Shown here: one piece after another, positions 6,549 through 13,498 of the stretch
How the letters are laid out: the number at the start of each line of letters is the position of its first letter
Position numbering within the stretch: position 1 is the stretch's first letter
IMG/VR virus record: IMGVR_UViG_3300021233_000236
Span: 1 to 51,620 of that record
DNA from: a virus
DNA: 51,620 nucleotides
Reading direction: 5' to 3' (one strand)
Translations under genes and position numbers: made by a program
The notes under the pieces: generated by a model
What the model saw: the letters and a program-made list of their open reading frames with translations, nothing else
Told to the model about the DNA's origin: nothing
Database searches by the model: none

Positions 6549-7628
6549 TTAATGTAAATTATAATAAGGTTCGATATATTCCAATTCAAAATCAAAAACA
6601 TTATTTCTATCAAAAATATTTTTAAAAAGATAGAGAGCATATCCACCATGTCCACTACCGCAATATTTTTTAGCTATGGCGTTTGGTATGTTTGGTAATT
6701 CATCCATACCTTCCTCTAATTGTGTTTCGTATGTTAAATTGATAGCTTTCGCTAATAAAGAAATATCACTGGAATATACAGCTTCTTTGGCAATCACACT
6801 GGCTTGTGCTATCTTATCGTAATTTCTTTGTATATCTACTAAATTTTTAGTATCGTGATATTTACCAGTCCAATATAAACCCATTTTCCCATTTAAGAAA
6901 TCTCCAGATTTTTTGATTTCTAATCTTGGTGTGTCACCAGAATTCCAAACGCAAACACCAGTTTCTTTTATAATAGCAGGATCTTGCCATCCTGCACCCA
7001 TTTTTAACTCTTTTTCGAAGCTATCTTCCCCATTAAGAATTGCCCAAGCAGCGGAACCGCCCAAACCAGAACGTATGGGATAACGCCATTTTCTCAAAGA
7101 GACGAATGGGCGAATTGCGCAATTCACGATAAAAGAATCATTTTTAGAATTTTTCGGAACATCTAACCATCCACCAGCAAAATCAACTCTTAAAGGTAAT
7201 TTCGAAGGTGCTTTAATTCTATTAATAATTGTAGTGGTGGAAACAGGATCAAATTTTGGCGGTGTCTTTGGTAATACTACATAAGATACTCCTGTCTCTT
7301 CACACAATTTTTTCTTAGATTCGGAATATAAATCATCTTCCGTGACTGCTAAAATGTCTGGTTTTGTTCTTAAAAAGTGTTGTTTGAAATCCAATCCCAA
7401 AACATAATGTTCACCTTTAACCACTTCATCAACACATTTTAAATTTTTCAAAATTTCTTCTTTATGATCATCTGGTAAAGAAGATTTTCTGTCTTTATGA
7501 TTCTCCAATACCTTACTAGATGCAAAGCACACGATCAAATAGTCACCAAGAGCTTTAGCATCTTGAAAAAATTTAATATGTCCAGCATGGATAATATCGT
7601 AACAACCACTGACAAATACTTTTTTCAT
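6549..7628 (-). CDS. Fused cytidylyltransferase-type nucleotidyltransferase and GHMP kinase
   Basis: A two-domain sugar-activation enzyme. Residues 1-138 are a cytidylyltransferase-like (RfaE2/TagD-type) domain with FVSGCYDIIHAGH, where HAGH (14-17) is the catalytic HxGH, and a late STTTIINRI (130-138) like the ISSTxI loop. Residues 142-359 are a GHMP-family sugar kinase: PLRVDFAGGWLDVP (145-158) at the start, the phosphate loop SGLGGSAAWA (187-196, close to GLGSSAA) and motif 3 CGSGHGGYAL (323-332). The closest known kinases of this look are heptose kinases such as HddA; the kinase half is rather short. A phosphorylated sugar could be made and then activated to a nucleotide sugar by one protein (inference). 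Which sugar and which nucleotide are used is not visible. It follows thyX by 1 nt. Confidence 0.85.
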   Translation of the reverse strand: MKKVFVSGCYDIIHAGHIKFFQDAKALGDYLIVCFASSKVLENHKDRKSSLPDDHKEEILKNLKCVDEVVKGEHYVLGLDFKQHFLRTKPDILAVTEDDLYSESKKKLCEETGVSYVVLPKTPPKFDPVSTTTIINRIKAPSKLPLRVDFAGGWLDVPKNSKNDSFIVNCAIRPFVSLRKWRYPIRSGLGGSAAWAILNGEDSFEKELKMGAGWQDPAIIKETGVCVWNSGDTPRLEIKKSGDFLNGKMGLYWTGKYHDTKNLVDIQRNYDKIAQASVIAKEAVYSSDISLLAKAINLTYETQLEEGMDELPNIPNAIAKKYCGSGHGGYALYLFKNIFDRNNVFDFELEYIEPYYNLH

Positions 7629-7629
7629 A

Positions 7630-8310
7630 TTAATAACCCCAAGCTTTTAGCGTGTGTTCGAAAGGATTTCCATCAATATTTCTCACAAGCTGTAGCATTT
7701 CATCAGCGATTTCACGAATTTCTTTTTGCGCGTGTTCGCTGCGGCGAAGCTTGAGAAAGTTTGCAAAAGATCGCATATTGAACATAACATCTCCCTCAAT
7801 TTGACTATTGTAAGTCTTAAAGAAGCGAGCGGATTCTTTTGCACGTTTACGTCCAAGAACAGGCTCAAGGTCTTTAAGACAAGCATGGTAAAGCTTATTA
7901 CCTAATTCAGTATATCCCTCAAGAATTTGTCGCCATGTTTCATAGCCACCGATAAATTCTTCCACATCATTAGATTGAGGACGAGAAGCGTTGATCCCGA
8001 TCCAATCTTCAGGAAGATAAAACTTATCTTCTTTCAACTCCTTGTATCGAGCAGACTCAGCATTAACAGAAGCAATTCTATGCTTGATCACATGGATATG
8101 ACTAGCGATTTCAGTATCGACTAGGAAGTGGACTGTTCCCTTTTCGAAAGGTGTCTCATGACCATTACTCCATAGCATGTCAATCAATTTTGGAATGCGA
8201 GATTTCTTATCTTCTGTTAAATCGCGACTTGTGGATGTCCATGCACTACAAGCGATAATTTCGTCGCTCCCGTAATATCCTAATAGGGTTACTTTGTTTT
8301 TGTTACTCAT
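7630..8310 (-). CDS. thyX: Flavin-dependent thymidylate synthase ThyX
   Basis: Makes dTMP from dUMP with methylenetetrahydrofolate, FAD and NADPH. The ThyX signature is present as KHRIASVNAESARY (residues 76-89), matching RHRxxSxNxxSxRY with Lys in place of the first Arg; HETPFEKGTVHF (51-62) is the other conserved block. Length, 226 aa, is normal. I start at ATG 8310 rather than a TTG two codons upstream. GAAGGA lies 6-11 nt upstream and could serve as a ribosome site if transcription begins far enough back. It is the first gene of a compact reverse operon down to 5085, supplying nucleotides for phage DNA. Confidence 0.95.
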   Translation of the reverse strand: MSNKNKVTLLGYYGSDEIIACSAWTSTSRDLTEDKKSRIPKLIDMLWSNGHETPFEKGTVHFLVDTEIASHIHVIKHRIASVNAESARYKELKEDKFYLPEDWIGINASRPQSNDVEEFIGGYETWRQILEGYTELGNKLYHACLKDLEPVLGRKRAKESARFFKTYNSQIEGDVMFNMRSFANFLKLRRSEHAQKEIREIADEMLQLVRNIDGNPFEHTLKAWGY

Positions 8311-8325
8311 ATTCAAATTTCCTTC

Positions 8326-8353
8326 AACTTATCAGCGTTTTTTCATTTGTCAA
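8326..8353 (-). promoter_or_regulatory. Candidate sigma70-type promoter of the thyX operon
   Basis: TTGACA (8353-8348), 16-bp spacer, TAAGTT (8331-8326). If used, transcription would start about 9 nt before the ATG, at the edge of the GAAGGA Shine-Dalgarno-like sequence. Confidence 0.45.
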
Positions 8354-8362
8354 GTTTTTGGT

Positions 8363-8373
8363 TAAATAATAAT
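8363..8373 (+). promoter_or_regulatory. TAAATA motif, 5 nt before a GTG start
   Basis: TAAATA at 8363-8368, spacer ATAAT, then GTG at 8374. An ATG overlapping this position is followed at once by a stop, so the motif picks out the GTG. Confidence 0.6.
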
Positions 8374-8778
8374 GTGAGTGCGATAAATAAAAAAGTTTTT
8401 CCTGATAAAGTTCGTTTGGAAGATTTAGGGATGGTGAATGGAACGAGAAAATTTCGTCTTTTGAAAAATTTCCGTTGTTACTATAAAGGTAAATTAATAA
8501 CAGTCCCCAAAGGATTTATCACAGACGGTGTTTCCGCTCCGAAATTTGCGTGGCCTATCGTTGGACCATTTGGTTCAGCGTTCACCGCTGCTTTGGTTCA
8601 TGATTGGTGTTTCTCACCATTTAATGATGAATATACATGGAGAGAATCTAACTGGATGTTTTTAGAATTGATGAAAGAATCTGGCGTTGGTTTCGCGAGT
8701 AGATGGGCTATTTATAGTGCAGTTGTCGCGGGGTCATATCCAATCTGGAGAAAAAGATTCGAAAACTACGGTGTATAA
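8374..8778 (+). CDS. DUF1353 family protein
   Basis: 134 aa from a GTG start. The DUF1353 pattern is clear: ITVPKGFITDGVSAPKFAWP (strand and Asp-Gly-x-Ser-x-Pro turn), then AALVHDWCF (the conserved A-x-x-x-HDW), then a helix WMFLELMKESGVGFASRWAIYSAVVAG. The family is common in tailed phages, usually near lysis or tail genes; its biochemical role is not established. It is transcribed with the endolysin, 5 nt upstream of it. Confidence 0.85.
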   Translation: MSAINKKVFPDKVRLEDLGMVNGTRKFRLLKNFRCYYKGKLITVPKGFITDGVSAPKFAWPIVGPFGSAFTAALVHDWCFSPFNDEYTWRESNWMFLELMKESGVGFASRWAIYSAVVAGSYPIWRKRFENYGV

Positions 8779-8783
8779 ATAAT
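8776..8783 (+). promoter_or_regulatory. TATAAATA motif, 2 nt before ATG of the endolysin
   Basis: The only exact TATAAATA among the sites, overlapping the previous stop codon, but with only 2 nt to the ATG (8784). Transcription from it would start inside the coding sequence, so the endolysin may rely on the 8363 site instead. Confidence 0.4.
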
Positions 8784-9518
8784 ATGAATTTCGAAGGTAA
8801 GCGTGATATTGTTAAGAGTGTCCAACAACACTTAAATTTGGTTGTTGATGGTTTCGCTGGTATTAAAACATGGAGCACGATAGAAACTCACCTAACTGGT
8901 AAGACGAATGTTAAAGGTGGCGTAAATGAAAAAATTAGAAATGTTCAGAAATTTTTACGTTTAAAACCTGATGCAGTGGACGGTCCAGTTACTTGGAACG
9001 GTATTGTAAATGCTTTGCATATTGTAAAAGCGAAACCGAATACTGATAATAATTGGCCTAAACAAAATTATTCAGAATTGGTAGAATTCTACGGTAAAGT
9101 TGGGACCAATCAAACAACCTTAGAATTACCTTATGAAATGAGATTAGCATGGGATTTGAAATCTAAAGTTACAAAAATAACATGCCACGAGAAAGTCAAA
9201 GATTCATTAGAGAGAATTTTTAAAAAAACTTTAGAACATTACGGTATTGAAAAGATTCGAGAACTGCGTTTGGATTTATTCGGCGGTTGTCTTAATGTTC
9301 GCAAAATGCGTGGTGGTAATTCTTATTCTATGCATTCGTGGGGAATTGCAGTAGATATAGATCCTGACAGGAACCAACTCAAATGGGGTAGAAACAGAGC
9401 AACTCTGGCAAGACCAGAGTATGATGCTTTCTGGAAAATAGTGGAGAATGAAGGCGGTGTTTCTTTGGGAAGAGAAAGAAACATGGATTGGATGCATTTC
9501 CAATTTGCACATTTTTAA
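8784..9518 (+). CDS. Endolysin: peptidoglycan-binding repeats plus M15 (VanY-type) peptidase
   Basis: Cuts host cell-wall peptide cross-links at lysis. The N-terminal 80 residues hold two PG_binding_1-like repeats (each a VQ..L.L..DG..G..TW.....L pattern at about 12-38 and 53-79). The catalytic domain follows, with the zinc site of M15 peptidases: SMHSWGIAVDID gives His184 and Asp191, and DWMHFQF gives His238. There is no signal peptide, so a holin elsewhere is expected. It is followed by a strong hairpin terminator and a small lipoprotein gene on the other strand. Confidence 0.92.
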   Translation: MNFEGKRDIVKSVQQHLNLVVDGFAGIKTWSTIETHLTGKTNVKGGVNEKIRNVQKFLRLKPDAVDGPVTWNGIVNALHIVKAKPNTDNNWPKQNYSELVEFYGKVGTNQTTLELPYEMRLAWDLKSKVTKITCHEKVKDSLERIFKKTLEHYGIEKIRELRLDLFGGCLNVRKMRGGNSYSMHSWGIAVDIDPDRNQLKWGRNRATLARPEYDAFWKIVENEGGVSLGRERNMDWMHFQFAHF

Positions 9519-9523
9519 AAAAC

Positions 9524-9562
9524 ACCCGCCAAAGTGCGCTTACAAGTAGAGGCGTGGCGGGT
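9524..9562. terminator. Bidirectional terminator hairpin
   Basis: ACCCGCCA (9524-9531) pairs with TGGCGGGT (9555-9562). On the minus strand the stem is followed by TGTTTTTT, giving a good rho-independent terminator for the lipoprotein operon; on the plus strand the downstream T-run is weaker. Confidence 0.75.
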
Positions 9563-9584
9563 CTGTTAAAATTATTATTAATTT

Positions 9585-9746
9585 TTATTTGTCATTGAGA
9601 ACTGCTGGTGCTTTCGATTTATAACCAAAAAATATTGAACCGTCAGCATTTCTACCAAATGAACTATTACGAATTTCTATTTTAAAAGGAATTCCGCAAG
9701 AATTTAAAATAAATATTGTGATTATCGAAATTAATATTTTTTTCAT
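9585..9746 (-). CDS. Small lipoprotein (53 aa), possible outer spanin
   Basis: The ORF starts MKKILISIITIFILNSCG: a basic start, hydrophobic core and lipobox LNSC-G at residues 14-18, so Cys17 would be lipidated after signal peptidase II cleavage. The mature part is only about 37 residues. Its position next to the endolysin, convergent across a shared terminator, suggests an outer-membrane spanin subunit; no inner-membrane partner was identified, so this is inference. It begins 8 nt after the 114-aa gene, with a weak CAAATA version of the motif 9 nt before its ATG. Confidence 0.7.
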   Translation of the reverse strand: MKKILISIITIFILNSCGIPFKIEIRNSSFGRNADGSIFFGYKSKAPAVLNDK

Positions 9747-9754
9747 AATATTAA

Positions 9755-10099
9755 TTATTTGTTTAATTTTTCTTTTAATTTGCTGAAAGCTAATCTTACA
9801 GCATTATTAATCTGATCGGAATCTCCCATACATTCATCTTCAACTTCTTGAACAATTTTCAAAATTCCTGTTGGTTCTTCTTCCTGTTCTCCGTAAACAT
9901 TAGACGTAACCATTGGCGGTGCAACACCTATGGTTTGTTTATTGTAAGATAACTTCGTCCCTGCTTCTTGGGGGACTTCTTGTTTAGCGACTCTTTGTGG
10001 AGGATTGAACCCACTTTGGTATTCTAGAATCAAATCAGCGTAAATGTTTTGTAAATTTTTATCCACGATATTATTTAATTTGATAAGAAGATTTTCCAT
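9755..10099 (-). CDS. Hypothetical protein (114 aa)
   Basis: Both ends look helical (residues 1-28 and 78-114), separated by a Pro/Gln-rich middle (QSGFNPPQRVAKQEVPQEAG). No family is recognised. It is divergent from the ClpP-like gene with only 15 nt between start codons, and it precedes the lipoprotein in the same direction. Confidence 0.65.
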   Translation of the reverse strand: MENLLIKLNNIVDKNLQNIYADLILEYQSGFNPPQRVAKQEVPQEAGTKLSYNKQTIGVAPPMVTSNVYGEQEEEPTGILKIVQEVEDECMGDSDQINNAVRLAFSKLKEKLNK

Positions 10100-10101
10100 G
10101 T

Positions 10102-10114
10102 TAAATAATAATAT
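10102..10114 (+). promoter_or_regulatory. TAAATA motif, 7 nt before ATG of the ClpP-like gene
   Basis: TAAATA at 10102-10107 with a 7-nt spacer to the ATG at 10115; it fills nearly the whole divergent intergenic region. Confidence 0.5.
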
Positions 10115-10762
10115 ATGAAAAAATGGCGTTATCGGAGTGAAGATGAAAAAATGGATGATGATGCTTTACTAAAAAGTTTGGTCATTAAATCTTTGGATAA
10201 TAGTGATACAGATGGTGATACTGTTATTCAAGGTATTAGAATAATTAATAATAAAGTTTTATTTTATGCTGATGTTGATGAGGGTAGTATTTTAGAATTG
10301 AATAGAGTCCTTCTTCAATTAGATGCAAAATTACAGACTATTAAATGTCTGGATGAAAATTACGATCCGATAATTCATTTGCATGTTAATACATACGGTG
10401 GTAGCATCTTCGCTGCTTTTGCAGCAATTGACACGATTCGTCGTTTGAAATCTAAAATTTACACCTACGTCGATGGTAGCGTAGCGTCTGCTGGAACATT
10501 ACTAATCGCAGTTGGACATAGAAGATTTATCGGTCAATATTCCCACCTATTAATCCATCAATTAAGTTCTGGTGTGTATGGTAAATTTGCAGAAATTGAA
10601 GATGAATTTTTCAATTGTAGTAATTTGATGAAAATCTCAAAAGATTTTTATAAAAAATACACCAAAATGCCCATGAAAAAATTGGAAGAAATATTAAAAA
10701 GGGATATTTGGTTAAATGCTCAAGAATGTCTTGAGTATGGAATCGTTGATGAGATTCTCTAA
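10115..10762 (+). CDS. ClpP-like serine protease
   Basis: A 215-aa member of the ClpP/crotonase-fold protease family. The oxyanion strand VNTYGGSIFAAFAAID (91-106) is followed by the nucleophile region DGSVASAGTLL with Ser125, then LLIHQLSSG with His148, and RDIWLNAQECLEYGIVDEIL with Asp197, in the order and spacing of ClpP. The first 45 residues are an extra, acidic N-terminal extension. ClpP works with a Clp ATPase to degrade proteins; whether this copy pairs with host ClpX/ClpA or processes phage proteins is unknown. The T4-type prohead protease is present separately at 20957-21622, so this one is unlikely to be the main head protease. Confidence 0.88.
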   Translation: MKKWRYRSEDEKMDDDALLKSLVIKSLDNSDTDGDTVIQGIRIINNKVLFYADVDEGSILELNRVLLQLDAKLQTIKCLDENYDPIIHLHVNTYGGSIFAAFAAIDTIRRLKSKIYTYVDGSVASAGTLLIAVGHRRFIGQYSHLLIHQLSSGVYGKFAEIEDEFFNCSNLMKISKDFYKKYTKMPMKKLEEILKRDIWLNAQECLEYGIVDEIL

Positions 10763-10771
10763 AAAAAGTGG

Positions 10772-10799
10772 TTGACTTTTTTTTGTTACGTGGCACTAT
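10772..10799 (+). promoter_or_regulatory. Candidate sigma70-type promoter of nrdBA
   Basis: TTGACT (10772-10777), 16-bp spacer ending TTACGTGG, then CACTAT (10794-10799). TTACGTGG is also found just before the -10 of the helicase promoter at 38005-38032. A small hairpin (GCACT ATTT AGTGC) follows. The -10 is a poor match. Confidence 0.35.
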
Positions 10800-10851
10800 T
10801 TAGTGCGACGAATGATAAAAAATTAAGAGAGGAATGAAGGGAGATAGAGAA

Positions 10852-10867
10852 TAAATAATAGACGATT
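10852..10867 (+). promoter_or_regulatory. TAAATA motif, 10 nt before ATG of nrdB
   Basis: TAAATA at 10852-10857 with a 10-nt spacer. A purine-rich stretch (AGGAATGAAGGGAGA) lies farther upstream. The wide spacing sets this site apart from the late-gene group. Confidence 0.35.
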
Positions 10868-11842
10868 ATGAGCATTTTTGAAGAACAAATTAGTAGGAAA
10901 CCGAACAAATATCCATGGACAACACAATTTATTGAGGCTATGCATCAAGGCTTTTGGACTGATAAAGAATTCAGTTTCAAAGCAGATTATCATCAATTCA
11001 AAACAGTTTTGAATGATGAAGAAAGAGAAATTATTGTTAGAACTTTGTCAGCAATTGGTCAAATTGAAGTTGCTGTTAAAACTTTTTGGTCAAAGCTTGG
11101 TGAGAATCTACCTCACCCATCACTTTCCGATCTCGGCTTCGTAATGGCGAACGTAGAAGTAATTCATAATAATGCATACGAAAGACTCTTGGATGAATTA
11201 GACATGGAAGATATTTTCGAAGAGAACCTGAAACTTGAATGGATTCAGGGTCGTGTGAAGTATCTTAAAAAATATACACACCGCTTTTATAAAGATTCTA
11301 AAAAACAATATCTCTATGCGCTGATTCTTTTCACATTATTCGTGGAAAATGTTTCTTTGTTTAGCCAATTTTATGTTATCAATTGGTTTGCTAAAAATAA
11401 AAATGTTTTGAAAGACACTGATCAACAAGTGCGCTACACTCGTAATGAGGAAGCGATTCATGCCATGGTCGGTATGAAGATTATCAATACGATCCGTGAA
11501 GAACATCCAGAATTATTTGACAAAGAGCTAGAAGAACGTATACTACACGAAGCGGAACAAGCTTTCATTGCTGAAAGTAAAATCATCGATTGGATGGTTA
11601 ATGGTATTGATGAGAAAGGTTTATCTGCACCAATTTTGAAAGAATTTATTAAAAACAGAATTAATGACTCTTTGGTTGGTATTGGATTTCCTAAAGTTTT
11701 CGAAATTGATACTAATCTTTTAGATGAAACATTCTGGTTCGATGAACAATTGCTAGCTCCTAATATGACCGACTTTTTCCACTCAAGACCCGTGGAATAC
11801 GCTAAAAATTCACAATCTTACGACGAAGACGATTTATTTTAA
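10868..11842 (+). CDS. nrdB: Class I ribonucleotide reductase, small (beta) subunit
   Basis: Carries the di-metal/tyrosyl radical site that starts ribonucleotide reduction. Putative ligands follow the family order: Glu67 (GQIEVAVK), Glu97 and His100 (NVEVIHNNAY), Glu160 (FVENVS), Glu195 and His198 (NEEAIHAM). The radical Tyr104 lies four residues after His100, as in E. coli Tyr122. The first ligand appears to be Glu rather than Asp. At 324 aa with an ordinary C-terminal tail (ending DEDDLF, the part that docks on NrdA), it looks complete. It precedes nrdA by 3 nt, the reverse of the usual nrdA-nrdB order. Confidence 0.95.
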   Translation: MSIFEEQISRKPNKYPWTTQFIEAMHQGFWTDKEFSFKADYHQFKTVLNDEEREIIVRTLSAIGQIEVAVKTFWSKLGENLPHPSLSDLGFVMANVEVIHNNAYERLLDELDMEDIFEENLKLEWIQGRVKYLKKYTHRFYKDSKKQYLYALILFTLFVENVSLFSQFYVINWFAKNKNVLKDTDQQVRYTRNEEAIHAMVGMKIINTIREEHPELFDKELEERILHEAEQAFIAESKIIDWMVNGIDEKGLSAPILKEFIKNRINDSLVGIGFPKVFEIDTNLLDETFWFDEQLLAPNMTDFFHSRPVEYAKNSQSYDEDDLF

Positions 11843-11845
11843 TAT

Positions 11846-13498
11846 ATGACAAGAGAAAAATACTACTGGTTAAATGAAGATTCTATCAAATTTTTGGAAC
11901 AAGGATATCTCCGCGAGGGGCAATCTCCATTTGAAAGAATTGAAGAAATTGCTAATAATGCACAGAAAATACTCGGTATTGACGGGTTTGCTGATAAATT
12001 CGTTGATTATATGTCTCGTGGCTTTTATAGCCTATCCACTCCCGTGTGGATGAATTTTGGTAATGAGAGGGGTAATCCTATTTCTTGTTTTAATTCCCAT
12101 ATTGGTGATAGTGTTGAAGATTTCCTAATCAAGCAAGCTGAAGTTGGGATGATGACTAAAGTTGGTGGGGGGACTTCTGGATACTTTGGCGATATCCGCC
12201 CAAGAGGTTCTAAAATCTCTACTGGTGGTGTTGCGGAAGGGGCTGTTCGTTGTATGGAATTGTTTGACAACGTGGCAAAAATCATTAGCCAAGGAAGCGC
12301 ACGTAGAGGCAGCTTTGCAGCGTATCTACCGATTGATCATGGTGACTTCGATGAATTCATGAAGATTCTTTCTGAGGGTCATTCTATTCAAGAGATGTCT
12401 ATCGGTGTTACAGTTCCTGAAGGATGGATGCAATCAATGATTGATGGTGACAAAGAGAAAAGACGCAGATGGGCAGCAGTGATTAAGAAGCGTTCTGAGA
12501 CTGGTTATCCATATGTATTCTTCACGGATAACGCCAATAACCAAGCACCTAAAGTTTACAAAGATAAAGGCTATAGAATCAATGCGAGTAACCTTTGCTC
12601 TGAGATTTTTCTACCATCAACTAAAGACGAGTCGTTTGTTTGTTGCTTGTCTTCTTTGAATTTGCTTTGGTGGGATGAGATTGAAAAGACTGATGCTGTT
12701 GAAACAATGGTGATGTTCTTGGATGCTGTTATGACAGAATTTATCGAGAAGACTAAAGGTGATCGTTTGATGGAAGCTGCTCATAATTTTGCCAAGAATC
12801 ATCGAGCATTAGGTATGGGTGTTCTTGGATATCACAACTACCTGCAATCAAAAATGATTGCATGGGAAAGCATGGACGCGCATTTTGAGAATATCTCAAT
12901 TTTTTCAGAAATCAGAAAACGTGCTGACAATACATCAGAAAAACTCGCAGCAATGTTTGGTGAACCAGAAGTATTGAAAGGTTATGGTCGTCGCAATACT
13001 ACAACTATCGCTATTGCACCCACTACGAGTTCCAGCTTTATTCTTGGTCAGGTGAGTCCTAGCATTGAGCCTCTTAACAGCAACTACTTCGTTAAGAATC
13101 TTGCCAAAGGTCAATTTACTTACCGCAATCCAAAACTTGAAGAAGTTCTGAAATCCAAAGGTAAAGATGATAAAGAAACTTGGAAGAGTATTCTACTCCA
13201 CGGTGGTAGTGTTCAACATCTCGATTTTCTCACAGAACATGAGAAAGATGTTTTCAAAACATTTGCAGAAATTTCTCAAAAAGAAGTTGTAATCCATGCT
13301 GCTCAACGACAACCATATATTGATCAGGGGCAATCTCTCAATCTCATGATTCCTGCTGGCACAAAACCAAAAGAAATCAATGAGTTGATGATCTTTGCAT
13401 GGGAGCAAGGTATTAAGTCTTTGTATTACCAGCGTTCATCCAACCCTAGTCAAGATTTGTCAAGATCTATTATGACATGTAAATCATGTGAGGGTTAA
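11846..13498 (+). CDS. nrdA: Class I ribonucleotide reductase, large (alpha) subunit, no ATP cone
   Basis: Reduces ribonucleotides to deoxyribonucleotides. Catalytic residues are present: Cys81 (NPISCF), the Asn249/Cys251/Glu253 set (NLCSEI), a Cys266/Cys267 pair where the second redox Cys is expected, the YY pair near the C-terminus (SLYYQRS) and the mobile tail CKSC (545-548). The protein starts right at the ten-stranded barrel region and, at 550 aa, lacks the N-terminal ATP-cone domain, so dATP feedback inhibition through that domain should be absent. That is a frequent phage trait which would keep dNTP supply high. Its stop overlaps the stop of the convergent baseplate gene in a TTAATTAA palindrome. 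Confidence 0.95.
   Translation: MTREKYYWLNEDSIKFLEQGYLREGQSPFERIEEIANNAQKILGIDGFADKFVDYMSRGFYSLSTPVWMNFGNERGNPISCFNSHIGDSVEDFLIKQAEVGMMTKVGGGTSGYFGDIRPRGSKISTGGVAEGAVRCMELFDNVAKIISQGSARRGSFAAYLPIDHGDFDEFMKILSEGHSIQEMSIGVTVPEGWMQSMIDGDKEKRRRWAAVIKKRSETGYPYVFFTDNANNQAPKVYKDKGYRINASNLCSEIFLPSTKDESFVCCLSSLNLLWWDEIEKTDAVETMVMFLDAVMTEFIEKTKGDRLMEAAHNFAKNHRALGMGVLGYHNYLQSKMIAWESMDAHFENISIFSEIRKRADNTSEKLAAMFGEPEVLKGYGRRNTTTIAIAPTTSSSFILGQVSPSIEPLNSNYFVKNLAKGQFTYRNPKLEEVLKSKGKDDKETWKSILLHGGSVQHLDFLTEHEKDVFKTFAEISQKEVVIHAAQRQPYIDQGQSLNLMIPAGTKPKEINELMIFAWEQGIKSLYYQRSSNPSQDLSRSIMTCKSCEG

Noticed and set aside
10115-10762. The ClpP-like protein as the phage prohead protease
   Set aside because: A true gp21-like protease with His and Ser in the right contexts is present at 20957-21622 beside scaffold and capsid.
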